NCBI GenBank assembly: GCA_964521195.1 | Contig: CAZFRE010000003.1 | Location: 124,001-188,000, forward strand | Source of the DNA: CAWDNM01 sp964521195 | GTDB lineage: Bacteria > Actinomycetota > Coriobacteriia > Anaerosomatales > JAAXUF01 | DNA: 64,000 nt | Direction of reading: 5' to 3' | Shown: positions 47,873-57,190 of the stretch, one piece after another | Layout: each line of letters opens with the position of its first letter | Position numbering within the stretch: position 1 is the first letter of the stretch | The notes under the pieces: model-generated | What the model was told of the DNA's origin: nothing | Seen by the model: only the letters and a program-made list of their open reading frames with translations | The model's database searches: none | Made by a program: the position numbers and the translations under genes

Positions 47873-48757
47873 CTATGCGAGTTCTTCGACGAGGTGGGAC
47901 ACGTCCGGCTTCTCGGCGGCGCGTTTCCAGCCGGGCGTCTGCGCGGCGGCGAGGCCATCCTCGTACGTCGGGACCTCCTCGGCGCGGTAGTACACGCCGA
48001 TCGGTACGCGGCACTCGTCGGGCGTGCAGGTCATCTCGCGGAAGCTCGTCATCGAGAGCTCGAACGCCGCCGAGAGGTTCGTCGGGTCCCAGTTCGTCTC
48101 CTCGAGCTTGTAGATACGCTCTTTGAACCAGGCCGCCGTGTTGAGCTTGTTCCAGGTGACGCACGGCTGGAGCACGTCGACGAGCGCGAGTCCCTTGTGC
48201 GTGAACGCCTGCTTGTACAGCTCGGTAAGGTGGGCGATGTCGCCCGCGAACCCGCGCGCGACGAACGTGGCCTGCTCGGCGAGTGCGAGGCCGATGGGGT
48301 TGACGGGCTGCTCAAGCACGCCCTGCGGCGTCGAGACGGTGGGCATGAGGTGTTCGGTGGTTGGGGAGGCCTGTCCCGTGGTGAGGCCATAGACCTGGTT
48401 ATCGTGCGCGATGATCGTGAGATCGGGGTTGCGGCGGATCGTGTGGATGAAGTGGCCCATTCCCAGGCCGTAGCCGTCGCCGTCACCCATCTCGACGATG
48501 ACCTTCAGGTCGGGGCGCGTGAGCTTGAGCGCGGTGGCCGGCGGCAGCGCGCGCCCGTGGAGGGCATGCATGCCCTGGACGTGCAGGAAGTCGGCGCCGT
48601 TACCGTGGCATCCGATGCCCCACACGACGCTGAACTCGTGCTTCCCCCAGCCCAGCTCGGACAGCGCACGCTTGAGCGCCTCCCACATGCCGTGGTTGCC
48701 GCATCCCGGGCACCACGTGGGCTTGAGCGGCGTCCTGAAATCATCGGGGGTCGGCAT
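47873..48757 (-). CDS. korB: 2-oxoacid:ferredoxin oxidoreductase beta subunit
   Basis: Thiamine diphosphate subunit of a KorAB-type enzyme that decarboxylates 2-oxoacids to acyl-CoA and reduces ferredoxin. The 294 residues show CPGCGNH at 16-22, WGIGCHGN, and the TPP motif GDGDGYGLGMGHF near 91, ending in DNQVYGLTTGQ. Its ATG overlaps the last base of the alpha-subunit stop. The substrate (2-oxoglutarate, pyruvate or a branched 2-oxoacid) cannot be fixed from sequence. Confidence 0.92.
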   Translation of the reverse strand: MPTPDDFRTPLKPTWCPGCGNHGMWEALKRALSELGWGKHEFSVVWGIGCHGNGADFLHVQGMHALHGRALPPATALKLTRPDLKVIVEMGDGDGYGLGMGHFIHTIRRNPDLTIIAHDNQVYGLTTGQASPTTEHLMPTVSTPQGVLEQPVNPIGLALAEQATFVARGFAGDIAHLTELYKQAFTHKGLALVDVLQPCVTWNKLNTAAWFKERIYKLEETNWDPTNLSAAFELSMTSFREMTCTPDECRVPIGVYYRAEEVPTYEDGLAAAQTPGWKRAAEKPDVSHLVEELA

Positions 48758-50565
48758 CAGTTCGCTCCTTCCGGGGCGTGGGGCGCGGAGGTGTCGGCGG
48801 GCGTGTCGCCGATGATGAGGTGGGTGGTCGAGTAGATCTGCTCGGGGGAGAAGGGTCGCCCGTCGAACCGGTTGATCCGGTGGCTCGGCTCGCGCAGGCA
48901 GTACTCGCGGATGAGTCCCTCGAGCTGGCCGGTCGCGTTGCCTTCGACCACGATGATTCGTCGCGACCGCTCCATGAACTCGAAGACTTCATGCGACGGG
49001 AAGGGCGAGAGCGTGGTGAGCTGCAGCATGTTCGCCGAGACACCGTCCGCCTCAAGCCACTTCATCGCTTCGCGCACGGGCATCTTCGAGCTGCCGAACA
49101 GGACGTAGGAGACGTCGGCCTCGCGAGGACCGAACTCGTGCGGCGCCGGCACGAGGAGGCGGGCGAGCGCCATCTTGTGGAGCCGCTTGGAGTTCTGTTC
49201 GACGCGGGTCTCGGCGTCCTCTCCGGGAGAGCCCCAACCGTGCGCATCGTGCTCGTAGGAGTTGACGATCTGCTCGGCACCGCGAACGCCGGGGATGGCG
49301 CGTGGCGAGACGCCGTCGGGGGTGGGCTCGTAACGGCGGTAGTCGTTCACCTCGCCGTCGACCTGCAGCAGGCCACGGTGGATGGTGACGGACGCGAGGT
49401 CGAACGGCGGTTGCGTCTGGGTGTTGTCCGACAAGTACGTGTCGCCGAGAAGGATCACGGGCGTCTGGAGCTGGTCGGCGAGGTTGAAGGCACGCCACGC
49501 GAACTCGAACGCCTCGGTGTGGTCGCCGGGCGCGAGCACGATGCGTGGGAACTCTCCCTGGGCGGCGTGGAGGGCGAAGCGCAGGTCGGACTGCTCGGTC
49601 CAGGTGGGCATGCCGGTCGCCGGTCCCGGTCGCGTGAACAGCCCCACGACGATCGCGCTCTCGCTCACGCCCGCGAAGCCGAACGCCTCGACCATGAGCG
49701 AGAAGCCGCCGCCGCTCGTGCAGCACATCGAGCGGGTACCGCCGAACGCCGCGCCGATGCACATGTTGATCGCTGCGATCTCGTCTTCTGTGTGCTTGAC
49801 GACGACGCCTTCGCGCTCGGCGTGGGCGGCCATATAGTGCAGCACCGATGACGCGGGCGTCATCGGATAGGCGGCGTAGAAGCCGAGTCCGGCCGCGAGC
49901 GCCCCGACACAGACCGCCTGGTTGCCGTCGGTGAGGATGCGGGCGGGCGGGTCGGCGATCGGCGCCAGCCTGTACGGGAAGTCGCAGTGGGCCTCAGTCG
50001 CCTGCTCGTAGCCGGCGCGCGCGACCGCGACGTTCTGCTCGGCGATCTCGGGGGCCTTCTTGGCGAACTGGTGGCGCAGCGAGTCGAGCAGCCCGTCGAT
50101 GGGGAACTCCATGTGGCCGAGGACCGCACCGAGCGCGGCGACGTTGCGCATGATGCGCACGCCTCCCGCCTCACGCACGATCTCGGTGAGGGGCACGGGG
50201 ACGAGGCACACGTTGCCCGCCATCTCGCCGAGGTCGATGTCGTCAGCCGCGATGTCCTTGGGGTCGAAGACGATCGCGGCGCCGTCGGTGAGCTCGTCGA
50301 GGTGCAGGCCGATGGTCTGCGCGTCGAGTGCGACGAGGATGTCGGTGGGGATGACGTGGCTGAAGATCTCATCTTCGCTGACGCGCAGGTGGTAGGTGTT
50401 GTGGCCGCCCTTGATGAGGGAGGGGTACTCGGTGAGGTCGAACGTGTGGTAGCCGGCACGCGCGAAGAGACGAGCAAGCGTGGCGCCTGCCGCCTTGATG
50501 CCGAAGCCGGCCGGTCCGCCGATGCGGATGCGCACCTCGCGGCCGTAGGGAGCATGTCGCTCCAT
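48757..50565 (-). CDS. korA: 2-oxoacid:ferredoxin oxidoreductase alpha subunit (fused gamma-alpha)
   Basis: A 602-residue subunit. The N-terminal gamma domain (about 1-190) has RIGGPAGFGIKAAG and YPSLIKGGHNTY. The alpha part follows, with GLGFYAAYPMTPASSVLHYM, HTEDEIAAINMCIGAAFGG and TSGGGFSLMVEAFG, the KorA pattern. No ferredoxin-like delta subunit is present in the pair, as in two-subunit Kor enzymes. ATG 50565 has GAAAGGA upstream on the minus strand. Confidence 0.92.
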   Translation of the reverse strand: MERHAPYGREVRIRIGGPAGFGIKAAGATLARLFARAGYHTFDLTEYPSLIKGGHNTYHLRVSEDEIFSHVIPTDILVALDAQTIGLHLDELTDGAAIVFDPKDIAADDIDLGEMAGNVCLVPVPLTEIVREAGGVRIMRNVAALGAVLGHMEFPIDGLLDSLRHQFAKKAPEIAEQNVAVARAGYEQATEAHCDFPYRLAPIADPPARILTDGNQAVCVGALAAGLGFYAAYPMTPASSVLHYMAAHAEREGVVVKHTEDEIAAINMCIGAAFGGTRSMCCTSGGGFSLMVEAFGFAGVSESAIVVGLFTRPGPATGMPTWTEQSDLRFALHAAQGEFPRIVLAPGDHTEAFEFAWRAFNLADQLQTPVILLGDTYLSDNTQTQPPFDLASVTIHRGLLQVDGEVNDYRRYEPTPDGVSPRAIPGVRGAEQIVNSYEHDAHGWGSPGEDAETRVEQNSKRLHKMALARLLVPAPHEFGPREADVSYVLFGSSKMPVREAMKWLEADGVSANMLQLTTLSPFPSHEVFEFMERSRRIIVVEGNATGQLEGLIREYCLREPSHRINRFDGRPFSPEQIYSTTHLIIGDTPADTSAPHAPEGAN

Positions 50566-50691
50566 GGGTGAGTCCTTTCGTCATGAAGACGGCCCCTCTC
50601 GGAGCCGCGTCGTGTAGGTGTTTGTACCCGAGTGGAGGCGGTGGTTCGACCTCAGCCTGCGGATTCTCGGGGTCGTGCGATACTGGTACGC

Positions 50692-51926
<1,235 letters not shown>

Positions 51927-51927
<1 letters not shown>

Positions 51928-52283
51928 TGGCGCACGGACTTGAAGGGCCGGTCAAGCGGCTCAACGCCTACGTTGGCGAGGACGCGATCTACTGCGACGA
52001 GAAGCCGCTCTACCAGGCACTCATCGACCAGGCTCGGACGCAGGGGTGTGCTGGCGCGACCGCGCTTCGGGGCATCTGCGGCTACGGCGCTTCGAGCCGG
52101 GACGTCGCCAAGCACGGCCTGCGCATGTCGACCGACATCCCCGTGCTCGTGACGGTCATCGATGAGCCGCAGCGGATCACCGCGCTCGCGGCGGTCTGGT
52201 CGGCGATGATCCCGGCCGGGCTCGTGACGATCGAGGACGTGAAGGTCGTCCACTACTCGGCCGACAAGGACGGCGCCGAGTAG
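51927..52283 (+). CDS. DUF190 family protein
   Basis: A 118-residue protein of DUF190, a family with a PII-like (ferredoxin-like) fold and no settled function. Family features are the N-terminal RLNAYVGEDAIYCDEKPLY, then GCAGATALRGICGYG, and PVLVTVIDEPQRI. ATG 51927 lies 6 nt after GAAAGGA (ATG 51924 also possible) and overlaps the coaBC stop. A small-molecule sensing role is only suggested by the fold. Confidence 0.85.
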
Positions 52284-52334
52284 GGGATTCGGTGCCGATT
52301 CGCGAGATCGGTCGAACGACCTGCGGCATAGAGG

Positions 52335-52363
52335 TTGATGCTCGGGGGAGCGGCGGGTACCAT
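52335..52363 (+). promoter_or_regulatory. tRNA-Pro promoter
   Basis: TTGATG (52335-52340), 17 bp, TACCAT (52358-52363). Transcription would begin about 18 bp before the mature tRNA. Confidence 0.6.
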
Positions 52364-52387
52364 ATCGCTTTGCCGCTTGTTGGCATG

Positions 52388-52464
<77 letters not shown>

Positions 52465-52474
52465 AGCGAACGAG

Positions 52475-52501
52475 ACGAGGCACCCTTCTGGGTGCCTCGT
52501 T
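52475..52501 (+). terminator. terminator after tRNA-Pro
   Basis: A perfect 10-bp stem CGAGGCACCC/GGGTGCCTCG with loop TTCT, followed by TTTG, 10 bp after the tRNA. Confidence 0.85.
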
Positions 52502-52593
52502 TGCGTTGCGCGGTCTCTGCGCGGGGGCGCGTCGCGCGCGACATCATCTCGTGCTTGGGCGGGTCTCGAGGGCGTACGCGGGCGCCGATGCCC

Positions 52594-52621
52594 TTGAGTC
52601 GACAACGCGCCTCCCTATACT
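52594..52621 (+). promoter_or_regulatory. promoter for the acyl-CoA synthetase operon
   Basis: TTGAGT (52594-52599), 16 bp, TATACT (52616-52621). The predicted start near 52628 leaves a leader of about 105 nt before the synthetase, holding two short reading frames. Confidence 0.6.
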
Positions 52622-52638
52622 TCGAGGAGCGGGCCATC

Positions 52639-52671
52639 ATGCGTCGGGTCGTCCCAGCTCCGCCACGGTAG
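52639..52671 (+). CDS. possible 10-residue leader peptide
   Basis: ATG 52639 follows GAGGAG (52624-52629) by 9 nt and encodes MRRVVPAPPR before TAG. It lies wholly inside the predicted leader. The Pro-rich ending could stall ribosomes. It may also be chance. Confidence 0.25.
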   Translation: MRRVVPAPPR

Positions 52672-52683
52672 GGAGTGCAGTCA

Positions 52684-52740
52684 ATGAAGCGAACGTCAGC
52701 GATCGAACAAGCCGCAGTCCGTGAGCGTGCCACATGGTGA
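52684..52740 (+). CDS. possible 18-residue upstream ORF coupled to the synthetase
   Basis: ATG 52684 follows GGGAG and encodes MKRTSAIEQAAVRERATW. Its TGA (52738-52740) lies 2 nt past the synthetase ATG (52734-52736). The synthetase has no visible ribosome-binding site of its own, so this small frame could deliver ribosomes to it. Confidence 0.35.
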   Translation: MKRTSAIEQAAVRERATW

Positions 52741-54926
52741 CGCGGTCGGTTGGCGAGGGTGCCGCATTCGTCGCCGCAGCGGTAGCCCGCGGCGGTCGTG
52801 CGCTCGACGAGTGGCAGGCGAAGGTCCTTCTCGGCGAGTATGGGATCGCGGTTCCTGAGGGCGGCATCGCGGGCTCGGAGGACGAGGCGGCGCGGATCGC
52901 TGCCCGGCTTGACGGCGCGGTGGCGATGAAGGCGATCGGCTCCGACATCAGCCACAAGACGGAGCACGGGCTCGTCGCCCTGAACCTGGTCGGCGAGACC
53001 GCCGTGCGCGAGGCCGCACGTTCGCTGCAGGCGCGTGCCGCCGGTCCGGACGCGACGCTGCTCGTCGAGCGGATGGTGCGGGGATCGCGCGAGTTCATGA
53101 TCGGCATGAAGCGCGACCAGAAGTACGGGCCCGTCGTGATCTTCGGCATCGGCGGCATCTTCGCCGAGGCGCACAAGGACATCGCGTTGGGCGTCACGCC
53201 GCTCGCGGACCGCGACATCGAGGATATGCTCTCGGACATCAAGGCCAGCGCACTGCTCGGCGCGTTTCGCGGCATGCCGCCAGTGGATCGCATCGCGCTT
53301 GCGCATGCGATTCGTGCCCTCGCACGCATCGCCGAGGACTTCCCGGCGATCTGCGAGATCGACGCCAACCCGCTCATCGTGGAGGGGGCGACGCCAATCG
53401 CGGCCGATGCGCTCGTGATCCTCGACCCAGACGCCGTGGCCGATACGCCCGCCGGCGAGCCCTGCGCCGCACCGAACCTCGCCCCGCTCTTCGCGCCCCG
53501 CTCCGTCGCCGTCATCGGCGCCTCGGGCGATCCCGGCAAGTGGGGTGGGTCGCTCATGCGCAACCTCATCAACGGTGGCTTTCCCGGCCCGATCTACCCG
53601 GTGAACGGTCGCGGTGGCACGCTGTGGGACCTGCCGGCGTACGCGAGCGTCGCGGACCTGCCGCAGGCGCCCGACTTGGCGCTCGTCGCACTGGCGGCGC
53701 CCCGCGTCAACGACGTGGTCGAGCAGCTGGTCGAGCGCGGAACGCCTGCAGCGCTCGTGGTCGCCGCGGGTTTCTCGGAGGCGGATGACGAGGGCGCCGC
53801 GCTCGAGGTGCAGCTGGTCGAGACTGCGTGCGCGGGCGGGGTCACGCTCATCGGCCCCAACTGCATGGGCATGCTTGCGACGCACAGCCGCCTGCATGCC
53901 GTAGGCTTCCTCGAGCTTTCGCCCGAGCCCGGGGGCTTAAGCATCATCTCGCAGTCCGGCAACATCGGCGTGCAGCTCATCACGCGCGCCGAGCGCCGTG
54001 GCGTCGGCATCGACAAGTACGTTACCGTCGGCAATCAGGCCTCGGTGAACGCGCTCGACGTGCTCGACGCGCTCGGCGACGACCCCGAGACCACGGCGGT
54101 GCTCATCTACCTCGAGGAGATTCCCGACGGTCGCCGCTTCATCGACGTGCTGCGTCGCATCACGCGCAAGAAGCCTGTGGTGATCCTGCCCGGCGGGATG
54201 ACCGACTACGGCCGCCGCGCCGCGGCGTCCCACACCGGAGCGATGGCCGGATCTACCGAGGTGTTCCTGGCCGCGACGCGCCAGACGGGCTGCCTTGTGC
54301 GCACGGGCCCGGACGAGAGCATGGACCTGGCGCTGTGTCTCTCGGCGCTTCCGCTCCCGGCCGGCCGCCGGGTCGCGGTGATGACGCTCGGCGGGGGATG
54401 GGGCGTGTTGGCGGCCGATGAACTGGCTCGCGACTCGCTCGAACTGGCTGCGCTCGAACCCGACATCCTCGCAGCGCTCGACGAGATCCTGCCAGGCTAC
54501 TGGTGCCGCAGCAACCCAGTCGACCTCGTGGCGACGGTCACGCCCGACCTTGCCGGCCGGACCCTGACGATGCTCGCCGAGAGCGATGCGGTGGACGCGG
54601 TCGTGGTTCTCGGCATCCTGAGGAGCCCGGCGACCGGGTGGACGTCGGACGATCCGGCGGCGGCTGGTGTGCCCGGTGGGCCCGGCCGCGGAAGCTTCAA
54701 CGACGCCGAGGCCTCGTTCCTCGAGCGCGTGGGCGAGCTCATGACGAGTACGGGCAAGCCGATCATCAACGTCCCGCTTCGCCCGCTCGAGTGCGCCACG
54801 TTCCCGAGCGGAACGCGCTACGACCCCGTCATCCTCTACTCGCCGGTCGCCGCGGTGCGCGCGCTGGCGGCGATGGCGTGGTACCGGGAGTACGTCGCCG
54901 AGCAGGCGGGCGCTGCGGATGCGTGA
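52734..54926 (+). CDS. ADP-forming acyl-CoA (acetyl-CoA) synthetase, single chain
   Basis: Converts acyl-CoA, ADP and phosphate to acid, CoA and ATP, a fermentative energy-yielding step. The 730 residues carry the ATP-grasp (beta) domain first (about 1-240), with a phosphohistidine candidate in SDISHKTEHG near 74. The CoA-binding domain (SVAVIGASGDPGKWGG) and ligase domains (alpha) follow, with the other phosphohistidine in AASHTGAMAGS near 500. This beta-alpha order is the reverse of many fused enzymes. A stop at 52722 limits the start to ATG 52734 or later. KorAB nearby could supply the acyl-CoA. Confidence 0.9.
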   Translation: MVTRSVGEGAAFVAAAVARGGRALDEWQAKVLLGEYGIAVPEGGIAGSEDEAARIAARLDGAVAMKAIGSDISHKTEHGLVALNLVGETAVREAARSLQARAAGPDATLLVERMVRGSREFMIGMKRDQKYGPVVIFGIGGIFAEAHKDIALGVTPLADRDIEDMLSDIKASALLGAFRGMPPVDRIALAHAIRALARIAEDFPAICEIDANPLIVEGATPIAADALVILDPDAVADTPAGEPCAAPNLAPLFAPRSVAVIGASGDPGKWGGSLMRNLINGGFPGPIYPVNGRGGTLWDLPAYASVADLPQAPDLALVALAAPRVNDVVEQLVERGTPAALVVAAGFSEADDEGAALEVQLVETACAGGVTLIGPNCMGMLATHSRLHAVGFLELSPEPGGLSIISQSGNIGVQLITRAERRGVGIDKYVTVGNQASVNALDVLDALGDDPETTAVLIYLEEIPDGRRFIDVLRRITRKKPVVILPGGMTDYGRRAAASHTGAMAGSTEVFLAATRQTGCLVRTGPDESMDLALCLSALPLPAGRRVAVMTLGGGWGVLAADELARDSLELAALEPDILAALDEILPGYWCRSNPVDLVATVTPDLAGRTLTMLAESDAVDAVVVLGILRSPATGWTSDDPAAAGVPGGPGRGSFNDAEASFLERVGELMTSTGKPIINVPLRPLECATFPSGTRYDPVILYSPVAAVRALAAMAWYREYVAEQAGAADA

Positions 54927-55878
54927 CGCGAGCGGCCGGCACTCGGCCGAGCGCGGTGTCACCTCCGAACCCGACGGCTACGAGCTCCTGGACAGCGGTG
55001 ACGGACGCAAGCTGGAGCGATTCGGTGGCGTGATCCTGTCTCGACCGTGCGGGCAGGCGGCATGGGACAGGCAGCGTCCGCGGATCTGGGACGACGCGGA
55101 TGCGTCCTTCGAGCGCGGGGCCGGCTGGCGGGTGCGCGGTGCCGCCGGGCCGCCCGGCCCCTGGACGGTGACGATCGACGGCCTCGTGCTGAAGCTCGCG
55201 CTCACGCCCGCGGGCCACGTCGGCGTCTTCCCGGAGACGCGTCAGCTGTGGGGCCTGATCAGCGGGTGGCTGGGAGCGGGTGCCGAGCCGAGCTCCGCGC
55301 CGAGCGCCGCGCACGCCACCCAGGCGGCCACCGCGCCCGCCGCCGCGCCCGCGGCCGCGCCCGCCGCGAGCGTGCTCAACCTGTTCGCGTACTCGGGCGC
55401 TGCCACGCTGGCCGCCGCTCGGGCGGGGTGCTCGGTGTGCCACGTGGACGCCTCGAAGTCGATGGTGACCCGGGCGCGCGAGAACGCAGGCCTCAACGGA
55501 CTCGCCGCCGCACCGATTCGCTGGATCGTGGACGACGTGAGCAAGTTCCTCGACCGTGAGATCCGCCGCGGCCGCGCCTACAGAGCGATCATGCTCGACC
55601 CGCCGTCGTTCGGCCGCGGTGTCAGAGGCGAGCAGTACCGGATCGACCGCGATCTGACCGCCACCCTCGAGCGCTGCAGGGCGCTCCTCGCCGAGAAGCC
55701 CGCGTTCGTGCTCCTCACCTCGCATACGCAGGGGATCACGGATGCGCATCTCGCGGGCTTGATGGAGGATACACTCGGACCGGGCGAGATCGAGACCGGG
55801 TCGATGGAGCTCACCGGTGCCGACGGGGTCCGTCCGGTGAGCGACGGGGTGTGGGTGCGCTGGGAGCGCGCGACCTGA
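54919..55878 (+). CDS. class I SAM-dependent methyltransferase (RlmI/RlmK-like)
   Basis: A 319-residue methyltransferase resembling 23S rRNA m5C-type enzymes of the SAM_MT/COG1092 group. The SAM loop is VLNLFAYSGAATLAAARAG, then HVDASKSMVTRARENAGLN, and the motif IV equivalent MLDPPSFGRG. The usual N-terminal PUA domain is missing. An Ala/Pro-rich insertion of about 25 residues lies just before the SAM loop. It overlaps the synthetase end by 8 bp. The target RNA is unknown. Confidence 0.85.
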   Translation: MRDASGRHSAERGVTSEPDGYELLDSGDGRKLERFGGVILSRPCGQAAWDRQRPRIWDDADASFERGAGWRVRGAAGPPGPWTVTIDGLVLKLALTPAGHVGVFPETRQLWGLISGWLGAGAEPSSAPSAAHATQAATAPAAAPAAAPAASVLNLFAYSGAATLAAARAGCSVCHVDASKSMVTRARENAGLNGLAAAPIRWIVDDVSKFLDREIRRGRAYRAIMLDPPSFGRGVRGEQYRIDRDLTATLERCRALLAEKPAFVLLTSHTQGITDAHLAGLMEDTLGPGEIETGSMELTGADGVRPVSDGVWVRWERAT

Positions 55879-55948
55879 CGAGGCCTGCGACGCACGCCCC
55901 AAGCCGCCGCGGTGTGTGCGGCGCATGACGAACCGCTGGAAGGACGAG

Positions 55949-57190
55949 ATGCAGCAGCACGACGTGGCGATCATCGGTGGGGGAGCGGCGGGTCTGACGG
56001 CAGCCATCGCATCCGCACGCCTCGGAGCGACGGTGCTGCTTCTCGAGGCCGGCCCGCGCGTGGGGAAGAAGATCCTGGTCAGCGGCAACGGGCGCTGCAA
56101 TCTCACGAACCTCTCGGCGGGGCCGGAGGCGTTCAACCGACCGGAGTTCGTCGCGCCGGTGCTTCGGCGCCATACGTGCGGGGACATCTGCGGCTTCTTC
56201 GGCGACCTGGGCCTGCTCACGCGCGCTGACGCCGAGGGGCGGGTCTACCCGACGACGAACACGGCGAGCTCGGTGCTCGACGTGCTGCGCCTCGAGTGCG
56301 CGCACCGCGGGGCCGTCGTGCGGTGTGGGTTCGAGGCGCGCGGCATCGCGCAGTTGCCGGGCGCGGCAGGCGGGTTCGAGATCACGTCCGGGGAGGGCGA
56401 GACCGAGCGCGCCCGCACCGTGCTCGTGGCCACCGGCGGCGGCGACACGCTGCTGGGTGCGCTGGGTCACACGCTGCTGCCGACGTCGCCGGTGCTCGGG
56501 CCCATCCGGACCGACACCGATCCTATCCGCGGGCTCTCGGGGGTGCGCGTGCGCTGCGCGGCGACCCTCTACACCGACGCAAGCGCCGACGGCGCCGGTG
56601 GCAGCGCGATGGCAAGCGAGCGCGGTGAGCTATTGTTCCGCGACTACGGGCTGAGCGGGATCATGGTCTTCGACCTGTCGCGCTTTCTCACCGCCGACAG
56701 CGTCATCTCCCTCGACTTCTTCCCCGACATGGCCGCTACCGACCTCGAGTCGCTGCTGTCCGCGCGCCGGGACTCGATGCCCTGGCGTACCGCCGAGACG
56801 TTCTTCACGGGCATGCTCCACGACCGGGTCGCCCGCGCCGTCCTGCGAGCGGCAGGCGTGCACGCGACCGTGTCGGCGTCCGAACTGCCGCTCGCGCGTC
56901 TGTCGGGCGTCCTCAAGGACTTCCGGGTCCGGGCCCGCGGGATGGGCGACGCCGCTCAGTCGCAGGTGACGAGGGGCGGCGCATCCGTCTCGGAGTTCGA
57001 CCCCGAGACGATGGCGTCTCGTCGCGTTCAAGGGCTCTTCGCCGCTGGCGAGGCGCTCGACGTCGACGGCCGCTCGGGCGGGTTCAACCTGCACTGGGCG
57101 TGGGCATCGGGCCTCGTCGCCGGTGAGGCCGCTGCACGGCAGGCCGCGGCGGGCGCCGGGCGCCCGGGCGCCGGCGGGTGCCTCGCGTGA
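55949..57190 (+). CDS. HI0933-like flavoprotein (NAD(P)/FAD-dependent oxidoreductase)
   Basis: A 413-residue FAD protein of the HI0933/BaiN family. FAD motifs are VAIIGGGAAGLTAAIASA at the N-terminus, RVGKKILVSGNGRCNLTN, the mid ATGGGD, and the C-terminal LFAAGEALDVDGRSGGFN. Substrates are unknown for most of the family, and one gut clostridial relative acts in bile acid metabolism. ATG 55949 is chosen for GGAAGGA 4 nt upstream. ATG 55925 and GTG 55916 are in frame. Confidence 0.88.
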   Translation: MQQHDVAIIGGGAAGLTAAIASARLGATVLLLEAGPRVGKKILVSGNGRCNLTNLSAGPEAFNRPEFVAPVLRRHTCGDICGFFGDLGLLTRADAEGRVYPTTNTASSVLDVLRLECAHRGAVVRCGFEARGIAQLPGAAGGFEITSGEGETERARTVLVATGGGDTLLGALGHTLLPTSPVLGPIRTDTDPIRGLSGVRVRCAATLYTDASADGAGGSAMASERGELLFRDYGLSGIMVFDLSRFLTADSVISLDFFPDMAATDLESLLSARRDSMPWRTAETFFTGMLHDRVARAVLRAAGVHATVSASELPLARLSGVLKDFRVRARGMGDAAQSQVTRGGASVSEFDPETMASRRVQGLFAAGEALDVDGRSGGFNLHWAWASGLVAGEAAARQAAAGAGRPGAGGCLA

